Shown here in pieces: positions 1-6,012 of a DNA stretch of 6,700 bases. The notes beneath the pieces were generated by a model that saw only the letters and a program-made list of their open reading frames with translations, did no database searches and had not been told where the DNA came from. The stretch comes from CAWDPQ01 sp049642465 (lineage in GTDB: Bacteria; Acidobacteriota; Vicinamibacteria; Vicinamibacterales; 2-12-FULL-66-21), in contig JBAROV010000170.1 in the NCBI GenBank assembly GCA_049642465.1, positions 1 to 6,700 of the forward strand, written 5' to 3'. A program made the position numbers and the translations under genes. How positions within the stretch are numbered: position 1 is the stretch's first letter; every line of letters begins with the position of its first letter.

Positions 1-548
<548 letters not shown>

Positions 549-555
549 CGTTTCC

Positions 556-600
556 GGGGCTCGGGGCTCGGGGCTCGGGGCTCGGGGCTCGGGGCTCGGG
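556..600. repeat. Tandem heptamer repeat, (GGGGCTC)x6 plus GGG
   Basis: Six perfect back-to-back copies of the 7-mer GGGGCTC occupy 556-597, followed by a partial GGG. The array starts seven bases after the rpoC stop and lies between the stop and the terminator, so it would be transcribed as part of the rpoC 3' untranslated region. The copies are identical, which implies recent slippage expansion. The unit length means each added copy would change the frame, consistent with a non-coding location. No function is evident. Confidence 0.95.
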
Positions 601-613
601 ATGCAGCCTGGCT

Positions 614-638
614 CGCCGTAGCTCGAAGAGCGAAGGCG
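614..638. repeat. Small imperfect hairpin, candidate dispersed palindromic repeat
   Basis: CGCC-gta-GCTC-gaa-GAGC-gaa-GGCG forms two 4-bp stems around a 3-nt loop, with a symmetrical 3x3 internal bulge. It lies between the heptamer array and the terminator. Its compact palindromic form resembles REP-type intergenic repeats, but only one copy is visible here. It could also be part of a longer 3' UTR fold. Confidence 0.55.
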
Positions 639-648
639 GCCGAAGGAG

Positions 649-681
649 GGCGGTGGTCGAAAGATCACCGCCTTTTTCTTT
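649..681 (+). terminator. Rho-independent terminator after rpoC
   Basis: A 10-bp stem GGCGGTGGTC / GATCACCGCC (649-658 with 663-672, one G-U pair) closes on a GAAA tetraloop. It is followed directly by TTTTTCTTT (673-681). Strong stem, stable tetraloop and U-tract make this a classic intrinsic terminator. It ends rpoC transcription about 100 nt past the stop codon and insulates the accessory genes downstream, which therefore need their own promoter. Confidence 0.93.
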
Positions 682-760
682 GTACCCGGGAGTCAGCCGG
701 CGATGACAAGCTTCGCTCGAATTATTTGAAATCACCTGTTGCCAGGACCTGGGGGTACGG

Positions 761-776
761 CCTTGAGTTCTCAAGG
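761..776. repeat. Perfect 7-bp inverted repeat CCTTGAG-TT-CTCAAGG
   Basis: The arms are at 761-767 and 770-776 with a 2-nt centre, so it is better viewed as a DNA palindrome (possible protein-binding site or recombination site) than an RNA hairpin. It lies in the gene-free region upstream of the primase. No second copy is seen in the window. Confidence 0.45.
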
Positions 777-871
777 GCTTACATATGCGGCGGTAACAGA
801 TAGCGGCAGGGGCGAGGCGGTGGGGGCCGGCCGAGATCGTCCTCCTTCTCTCCTGGCGCCAGTTTCTTTCG

Positions 872-886
872 CCGCCCGAAGGGCGG
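872..886. repeat. Perfect hairpin CCGCCC-GAA-GGGCGG
   Basis: A 6-bp all-GC stem with a 3-nt GAA loop lies about 25 bp before the primase ribosome binding site. No U-tract follows, so it is not a standard terminator. It could be a 5' leader structure of the primase mRNA or a chance GC-rich palindrome. Confidence 0.4.
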
Positions 887-912
887 ATCGCGCGCCGTCA
901 CCGTCTAAGGTG

Positions 913-918
913 AGGAGG
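913..918 (+). promoter_or_regulatory. Ribosome binding site deciding the primase start (ATG 924)
   Basis: A perfect AGGAGG ends five bases before ATG 924 but only two bases before the in-frame GTG at 921. The spacing therefore favours ATG 924 as the true start. Confidence 0.8.
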
Positions 919-1865
919 ATGTGATGGCCGCCACGCGGGTCGACTTCAAGCAGATCAAGGCGAGCGTCGCGATCGAGCAGGTCCTCCAGCGATACGGCGC
1001 GCGCGTGCGTCGAATCGGTGGCGAGCTGCGGGGGCCGTGTCCGTTGCCGACCCATACGTCGCGACGGAGTCGTGACAGCTTCTCGGTGAGCCCCTCGCGG
1101 AATGTCTGGTCGTGTCGATCGCAGTCGTGTATGCAGGCGCGTGGCGGGAAACCTGGCGGCAACATCCTTGATCTCGTCGCCCTCATGGAGGGCTGCACTG
1201 TCCGCGAGGCGGCGCTGCGGCTTCAGGACTGGAGTGGCACCTTCCCGCCGCGACGTCCAGTGCCGGCGGATGACATCCCGCCTGCCGCGAATGCGCCCCT
1301 GCCCTTCACGTTGCACCAGATCGACCGACATCACCCGTATCTGGAAGCACGGGGCCTCACGGAGGAGACGATTCGTCCGTTTGGCGTGGGCCTCTATCGG
1401 GGGAAGGGCTTTCTGCGCGGTCGGATCGTGATTCCCATTCACAACGAACACGGCGAGCTCGTAGCGTACGTCGGACGCGCCCTCGGCGACGAGGAAGCCA
1501 AGTATCGATTCCCCGCCGGTTTCAAGAAGTCGCAGGTGCTCTTCAATCTGCACCGCGCGTGTGCGACCGGCGCGCGCACCGTGATCGTGGTCGAGGGCTT
1601 CTTCGATACGTTCGCCGTCCATCAGGCCGGCTATCCTGCGGTCGTGGCGCTTATGGGATCAACGCTGTCGGCGCACCAAGCCGAGCTCGTGTCGCACGCC
1701 TTTGATCGAGTCCTGCTCATGCTCGACGGCGACGAGGCGGGGCGGCAAGGCACTGCCACGATTCCCGCGCGTTGGCGACACGCACGCCCGTCAGCGTCAT
1801 CACCCTCGGGGAGGGCGCACAGCCCGACCAACTGGCACCAGAACAGGTGCATCGCCTCATAGGCG

Positions 1866-1886
1866 GACACGCAGACGATGCGTGTC
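1866..1886. repeat. Perfect 8-bp hairpin at the end of primase homology
   Basis: GACACGCA (1866-1873) pairs with TGCGTGTC (1879-1886) around a GACGA loop. It falls where recognisable primase sequence stops (after RLIGG) and about 85 bp before the hydrolase start. It lacks a T-run, so it is at best a weak or Rho-assisted terminator, or an mRNA 3'-end stabiliser. Confidence 0.4.
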
Positions 1887-1954
1887 ACAGAACTGGTGTG
1901 GCAGCCGTAATAGGCTCACGAAAGCCTGCCGCACCGGACACGTCATCTCCCAAC

Positions 1955-1959
1955 GGAGG
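1955..1959 (+). promoter_or_regulatory. Ribosome binding site for the hydrolase
   Basis: GGAGG lies 12 bases before ATG 1972 and nine before an in-frame TTG at 1969. ATG is the usual choice, but the better spacing leaves TTG 1969 possible; the choice changes the protein by one residue only. Confidence 0.6.
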
Positions 1960-1971
1960 ACACGGACATTG

Positions 1972-3477
1972 ATGCTTCATTGGCGACCGACGCTGCTCAC
2001 CGTCACGCTTGCCATGATGCTTCCGTCAAGTGCGGGGACGGCAGTGCGGGCGCAACAGGCTCCGCCGGGTCACCTTGAGCGGGCACCTCACGTGGTCAAG
2101 ACCTTCGATGGTCGCGAGTACGAAGCAGAACTCGCCCGCCTCACCGTAGCAGAGACGCGCGGAGGCGGTTCCGCCAACACGATTCGTCTCGCGTTTCTCA
2201 GGCTGCCGACTCGCGCGGCAAAACCCGGCCCGCCGACGGTCTTTTTGATGGGTGGCCCAGGTATCCCGGGAAGCGTCATGGCGCGTGTGCCTCCTTATGC
2301 GACCCTGTTCGACCGGTTGAGAGAGTCCGGTGACGTCGTGATTCTTGATCAGCGAGGCATTGGGATGTCCTCGCCGGTACTGAGCTGTCCGTCAGTGGGC
2401 AGCCTGCCAGCGACTGTCTTCCAGAGCCGGAGCACTCTTGGCGGCGAGCTCAGGCAGCGGACGACCGCATGCGCGGCCCAATGGAACGCCCGCAACGTCG
2501 CAATCGCAGAGTACAACACGGCCGCGAGCGCCGACGACGTGGAGGACGTCCGTCGGGCACTTGGCGTCGAGCGGCTCAATGTCCTGGCGTTCAGTTACGG
2601 AACCCACGTGGCGCTCACGGCTGTGCGCCGACATCCGACATCCTTTGCGCGTGTGGTGTTGGCCGGTACTCGAGGGCCAGATCACTCACTGAAGTTACCG
2701 AGCACCTTCGACTTCGTCTTCCGGCGGCTCTCGACGCTCGCGACGGCCGAGGCGATCGCTGGACGCCAGTTGCCGAACCTGGTGGAAATCCTTCAGCGTC
2801 AACTTGACAAACTGGAGCGAGCACCCATCGACGTCACCGTGACGGACCGTGGCCAGAAACGTCAGATTTCCCTGGCCATCGGTAAAGAGGCGTTCCAGAT
2901 CCTTCTCACCAACGCCATCGATGACGCCCGACTGCCGGCGCTGCTCTACGCCATGAGCCTGGGCGATAACACGCTGTTGGCCAGCGTACTCGAGGGTGTC
3001 TACAACGGGCTCGGCCAGGGCGAGACGAACCTCATGGCGCGAACGGTCGACTGTGCATCGGGCGCGTCGGCGGAACGTCTCGCGCGAGTCGGTCGTGAAG
3101 CCGGTTGGGCCCTGCTGGGGAATCCGATCGACAACCTGGTGCGCGCTCCCGAATTCTGCCAGGCATTCGAGCGCATCGATTTGGGAGACGACTTCCGACG
3201 CCCGATCTGGAGTGACGTGCGAACGCTCTTCGTGAGCGGAACCCTCGATGCCAAGGCACCGGTTTTCGAGGCCGAGGAGATTCGGCTTGGGTTTCCGAAT
3301 TCCGCGCATCTCCTCGTCGAGAACGGATTTCATGAAACGCTGCCCATTCCGGACGTGCAACAGCTCGTTGTTGAATTCTTGGCCGGCCGGGACGTGCCAA
3401 CGCAGCGCCTTGTCGCACCAGCTCCGACGTTTCCCTCGATCGAACAGGCCAAAGCGCGAGGAACACAGGGACGATAG
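1972..3477 (+). CDS. Exported alpha/beta hydrolase, TAP/proline iminopeptidase-like (S33 type)
   Basis: The protein is 501 aa. Residues 1-28 look like a Sec signal peptide: a hydrophobic stretch LLTVTLAMMLP, then small residues and a likely cut after AVRA or AQQA, placing it in the periplasm or outside. The alpha/beta hydrolase signatures appear in order. MGGPG (93-97) is a variant of the HGGPG oxyanion loop of prolyl aminopeptidases. DQRGIGMSSP follows at 126-135. The nucleophile elbow AFSYGT has Ser208, with Ala replacing the usual first Gly. Asp426 is in SGTLDAKAP and His454 in NGFHET, completing the triad. A lid-like insertion lies between about 240 and 390. Two motif deviations, M for H in HGGPG and A for G in GxSxG, make the substrate uncertain. 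Peptides or esters are plausible, and it could be a TAP-type exopeptidase. It is intact and follows the primase remnant; I see no functional link to the RHS gene 8 bp downstream. Confidence 0.88.
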   Translation: MLHWRPTLLTVTLAMMLPSSAGTAVRAQQAPPGHLERAPHVVKTFDGREYEAELARLTVAETRGGGSANTIRLAFLRLPTRAAKPGPPTVFLMGGPGIPGSVMARVPPYATLFDRLRESGDVVILDQRGIGMSSPVLSCPSVGSLPATVFQSRSTLGGELRQRTTACAAQWNARNVAIAEYNTAASADDVEDVRRALGVERLNVLAFSYGTHVALTAVRRHPTSFARVVLAGTRGPDHSLKLPSTFDFVFRRLSTLATAEAIAGRQLPNLVEILQRQLDKLERAPIDVTVTDRGQKRQISLAIGKEAFQILLTNAIDDARLPALLYAMSLGDNTLLASVLEGVYNGLGQGETNLMARTVDCASGASAERLARVGREAGWALLGNPIDNLVRAPEFCQAFERIDLGDDFRRPIWSDVRTLFVSGTLDAKAPVFEAEEIRLGFPNSAHLLVENGFHETLPIPDVQQLVVEFLAGRDVPTQRLVAPAPTFPSIEQAKARGTQGR

Positions 3478-3485
3478 AGACAGAC

Positions 3486-5435
3486 GTGACGTCGAGCGAG
3501 GTCGCACCGACGTCCTGTGGTCCGATTTCACAGGTCCGATTGACGCAGGCGCAGACAGCAGCCTTCGACATGAGCACGGCGATGAATGCGGCGGGGCAGG
3601 TGACCTCGGTGACCACCGCGCTGTCGAAGACGACCACGCTCGGATACGACCGCGGCGATCTGGTCAGCGTGCAGACACCGCTGGGCCACACTACGACACG
3701 GTTTACAGATGGCGTGGGGCGCGTCCTGCGCGCCATCGATCCGCTCGGCTCCGTGACCAGCTTTGAGTACAACGCACACAACCAGATCACGAAGATCACC
3801 GATGCGCGAGGCGGGGAGACCACGTTTACCTATGACGGTAATGGCAATCTGCTGACGCTCACCGACGCACGGAACAAGACGACGACGTGGACCTACAACA
3901 ACATGGACCGCGCGGCGACGCGGGCGGATCCGCTCACACGTCAGGAGACGTTCGGCTACGACCTGAATGGCAACCTGACGACGTGGACCGATCGGAAGGC
4001 CCAGGTGACGTCCTACACGTACGACGCACTCGACCGGCCGACGTTCATCGGGTTCGGAACAACCGGGACCCCAGCGACCTACGCGAGCACGATTACAACG
4101 ACGTACGATGGCGGCGATCGGCCCACACAGGTCGTGGACTCGGGGGCCGGCACCATTACTCGGACGTACGATCTTCTGGACCGACTGACCCAGGAAGTCA
4201 CGCCAGAAGGGACGATCAGCTATACGTACGATGCGGCCAATCGCCGGGCAACGAGCACGGTGACGGGACAAACGGCAGTGTCCTACACGTACGACAACGC
4301 GGACCGGCTCACCGCCCTCACCCAGGGGACTGCGACCGTGTCGATGAGCTACAACGATGCGGACCGACGCTCATCTCTGACGCTGCCGAACGGCATCGTC
4401 ATGGAGTACGGGTACGACGACGACTCGCGCCTGATTGGGCTGACCTACAAGCAGGGCGCGTCGACGATTGGCACGTTGACGTACGGGTACGATGCCAACG
4501 GACAGCGGGCCAGCGTCGGCGGAACGTGGGCTCGCACATCGTTGCCATCGGCGCTCACCTCGGCGACGTACGATGATGCGAACCAGATCGCCACATGGGC
4601 TGGCACGTCATTCACCTACGACAACAACGGAAACCTAACAAGCGACGGCACGCGCCCGTACACCTGGAATGCGCGGAATGAGCTAACCGGAATCGGTGGC
4701 GGTGCAAGCGCCACCTTTGCGTATGACGGATTTGGCCGTCGCAGAGCAAGGACCGTCAGCGGAACGACACAATTCCTCTATGACGTCGTGAATCCGGTGC
4801 AAGAGTTGTCGTCGGGTTCGCCGATAGCTAACGTTCTTTCCGGCCTCGCGGTAGATGAGTATTTTCGACGAATCGATGCGAGTACGACTCGATATTACCT
4901 AGCCGACGCACTTGGCTCCACGACCGCGTTGGCAGACAATTCTGGCGCGGTGCAGACCTCCTATACCTTTGAACCCTTTGGGTCGGTATCAGTCAGCGGT
5001 GCCGCGACCACAAATACAATCGGCTTTACGTCGCGCGAAATTGACGGAACGGGCTTGTACTACTATCGGATGAGATACTACCATCCCCAACTTGCACGTT
5101 TTATAAGCGAAGATCCACTTCAGCTTGTCGCCGGCGATGTCAACTTTTACGCGTATGTGAGGAATACTCCGATCGACTTGGTGGATCCCTTGGGCCTCAG
5201 GCCCCTGACGGACTGTGAAAAGGACAAATTAAAGGATTACATCCCGAAAGAAGATCTCGACAATGCAGACATAACGGAGGGCAAAGTTCCGTGGTACACG
5301 CCTGAAGACGTCGTAGGGATTACGCGCGGCAAGAAGATCTATTTTCGGGCCGGAGCTTACAACCCTGCCAGGGTTGAAGGAATTGCGCTGTTGGGTCACG
5401 AGCTCTTTCACGTTGGTCAGATAGGGCTGGCATGA
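3486..5435 (+). CDS. RHS/YD-repeat polymorphic toxin, N-terminally short, HELFH metallopeptidase-like tip
   Basis: The frame encodes 649 aa. From about residue 30 to 480 it consists of YD repeats (many copies like TYDxxGNLT, TYDALDRPT, TYDNADRLT), which build the RHS shell that encloses a C-terminal toxin. The RHS core follows: YYLADALGSTTAL near 475, YYYRMRYYHPQLARFISEDP near 525, and the boundary DPLGL at 567-571. After this the sequence changes, as is typical of exchangeable toxin tips. The tip has KKIYFRAGAY and then LLGHELFHVGQ, in which H638, E639 and H642 form an HExxH zinc motif, resembling DUF4157-like peptidases. The frame stops seven residues later, at TGA 5433, and the family-like continuation lies in the -1 frame (5432-5566). 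Full RHS toxins usually have a long N-terminal delivery region and often a signal peptide. Neither is present here, and the assigned start is GTG 3486 without a clear Shine-Dalgarno sequence, so the gene may be 5'-truncated. Target and activity are inferred. Confidence 0.85.
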   Translation: MTSSEVAPTSCGPISQVRLTQAQTAAFDMSTAMNAAGQVTSVTTALSKTTTLGYDRGDLVSVQTPLGHTTTRFTDGVGRVLRAIDPLGSVTSFEYNAHNQITKITDARGGETTFTYDGNGNLLTLTDARNKTTTWTYNNMDRAATRADPLTRQETFGYDLNGNLTTWTDRKAQVTSYTYDALDRPTFIGFGTTGTPATYASTITTTYDGGDRPTQVVDSGAGTITRTYDLLDRLTQEVTPEGTISYTYDAANRRATSTVTGQTAVSYTYDNADRLTALTQGTATVSMSYNDADRRSSLTLPNGIVMEYGYDDDSRLIGLTYKQGASTIGTLTYGYDANGQRASVGGTWARTSLPSALTSATYDDANQIATWAGTSFTYDNNGNLTSDGTRPYTWNARNELTGIGGGASATFAYDGFGRRRARTVSGTTQFLYDVVNPVQELSSGSPIANVLSGLAVDEYFRRIDASTTRYYLADALGSTTALADNSGAVQTSYTFEPFGSVSVSGAATTNTIGFTSREIDGTGLYYYRMRYYHPQLARFISEDPLQLVAGDVNFYAYVRNTPIDLVDPLGLRPLTDCEKDKLKDYIPKEDLDNADITEGKVPWYTPEDVVGITRGKKIYFRAGAYNPARVEGIALLGHELFHVGQIGLA

Positions 5436-5566
5436 ATTGGCTCAAATACCTGTGGTCCCTTCGCGGGGGATACGAGAAGAGCAAATACGAAATTCCGGCA
5501 TTCGCAAAAGAAAAGGAGATCCTCGAAGACATGGTAAAGAAGCAGCTAAAAGGATGTAAGCAATGA
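5432..5566 (+). CDS. Displaced C-terminal tail of the RHS toxin tip (44 aa, -1 frame)
   Basis: The ATG at 5432 overlaps the RHS stop as ATGA. The 44-residue product begins MNWLKYLWSLRGGYEKSKYE and ends KGCKQ. In zinc peptidases of this type, HExxH is followed by a helix and then a downstream Glu in a pattern like YExxAxxxE. Here YEIPAFAKE (residues 19-27) fits, so the third metal ligand may be E20 or E27. It is therefore most simply the end of the same protein, separated by one missing base: adding a G to the GG at 5429-5430 gives GQIGLGMNWLKYLW in one frame and a ~693-aa RHS protein. Alternatively it could be a separately translated, coupled small ORF. Its stop TGA 5564-5566 overlaps the next ATG. 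A free 44-aa function is unlikely. Confidence 0.6.
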   Translation: MNWLKYLWSLRGGYEKSKYEIPAFAKEKEILEDMVKKQLKGCKQ

Positions 5567-6012
5567 GCCACTCACTGGCCAAGCTGACGTTCTATCTCTG
5601 TCTCGCATTTGCGCTCGGATGTCAAAGTCACGTTTTCGAGAAAGGGTTCTACCGAGAAGACCTTGCGAGTCGAGTAGAGCGAGCGCGAAAGCTTCCTCTT
5701 GACCAGCAGTACAAGCTTTTCAGGTATGGAAATGACGTAATTCATCCACCATTGATGGACATGCCAATTCCAATTGCGGAGCGAGGTAAAGAAGCGGTTC
5801 CATTTCTTCTGGAACAGCTGCAGACAGATGACGACGACCGTGCTGCGGAAGACATTCTATTGGTCTTCTACCGGATGGCCAGTCTAGGGACTTATCCAGT
5901 GAAATCCGACTCGACTGTGATGGATGCACTCCGCACACGGGTGGCGAGCTTGGAGAACAAGGAACGGCGAACGACCGCAGAAAGGACGCTGAAGCGCATA
6001 AGCGAATTCTGA
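5563..6012 (+). CDS. Small putative lipoprotein, candidate immunity protein for the RHS toxin
   Basis: A 149-aa protein starts at ATG 5563, seven bases after an AGGA (5551-5554) and overlapping the preceding stop as ATGA, so translation is probably coupled to the toxin tail. The N-terminus has a hydrophobic segment (FYLCLAFALG) ending in Cys20, a plausible though imperfect lipobox (A-L-G-C), implying export and membrane anchoring. The mature part is mostly helical and charged, with PLDQQYKLFRYGNDVIHPP at ~46-64 and an ERGKEAVPFLLEQL segment reminiscent of HEAT-type repeats. I recognise no named family with certainty. Its position directly behind a polymorphic toxin tip, tight coupling and lower GC than the surroundings are what one expects of a cognate immunity gene. 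A periplasmic protector would suit a toxin acting in the cell envelope. Its stop abuts the resumed rpoC sequence with no spacer, so its last residues might derive from the junction. Confidence 0.72.
   Translation: MSHSLAKLTFYLCLAFALGCQSHVFEKGFYREDLASRVERARKLPLDQQYKLFRYGNDVIHPPLMDMPIPIAERGKEAVPFLLEQLQTDDDDRAAEDILLVFYRMASLGTYPVKSDSTVMDALRTRVASLENKERRTTAERTLKRISEF

Larger units (their letters stand above)
690..912. other. Gene-free stretch between rpoC terminator and primase
   Basis: No convincing coding sequence was found on either strand. ORFs crossing it have no recognisable protein features and look like GC-rich chance frames. The stretch holds two small palindromes (761-776 and 872-886) and locally AT-rich DNA around 717-735. 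I could not pick a promoter with both boxes correctly spaced, although the primase downstream should need one. The left boundary of any inserted DNA probably falls between about 682 and 912, but I see no clear repeat or element end that marks it. Confidence 0.6.
924..1972 (+). pseudogene. CHC2 zinc-finger / Toprim DnaG-like mini-primase, frameshifted near 1770
   Basis: The uninterrupted frame runs 924-1862. It has a DnaG-type zinc-binding domain at residues ~37-90: C39 and H44 in CPLPTH, C64 and C69 in CRSQSC, then the conserved NILDLVALMEG. A linker leads to a Toprim fold at ~165-280, with VIVVEGFFD (E224) and MLDGDEAG (D268, D270) as metal-binding acidic residues. Zinc spacings are C-x4-H and C-x4-C instead of the C-x2-H and C-x2-C of chromosomal DnaG, and there is no helicase-binding domain. 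It is thus a short DnaG-like primase, not the replicative one; such proteins often accompany mobile DNA. After residue ~282 the frame turns into low-quality sequence, while the -1 frame continues the family with LATRTPVSVITLGEG and QPDQLAPEQV. One missing base near 1770 explains this. Repaired, it would be ~349 aa, ending at TGA 1970-1972 and overlapping the next ATG by one base. Primer-synthesis activity is inferred from domains only. Confidence 0.82.

Noticed and set aside
556..600. Heptamer array as a CRISPR
   Set aside because: The 7-bp units are contiguous with no spacers.
921..923. GTG 921 as primase start
   Set aside because: Only two bases from AGGAGG; ATG 924 has workable spacing.
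771..1622. 283-codon open frame on the minus strand opposite the primase
   Set aside because: No domain, signal or ribosome binding site; it lies antisense to a gene with clear CHC2 and Toprim motifs. High GC makes long antisense frames common.
3540..3569. TTGACG at 3540-3545 as a -35 box for the RHS gene
   Set aside because: No acceptable -10 box at 16-18 bp; the sequence also fits ordinary coding DNA.
2695..3823. Two long minus-strand frames (2695-3531 and 3032-3823) opposite the hydrolase and RHS start
   Set aside because: Arg/Ser-rich chance translations without recognisable motifs, overlapping each other and antisense to well-supported genes.
6004..6009. GAATTC at the lipoprotein/rpoC junction as a sign of a cloning chimera
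   Set aside because: The same hexamer also occurs inside genes at 135-140 and 3151-3156, so its presence at the junction is not informative by itself.
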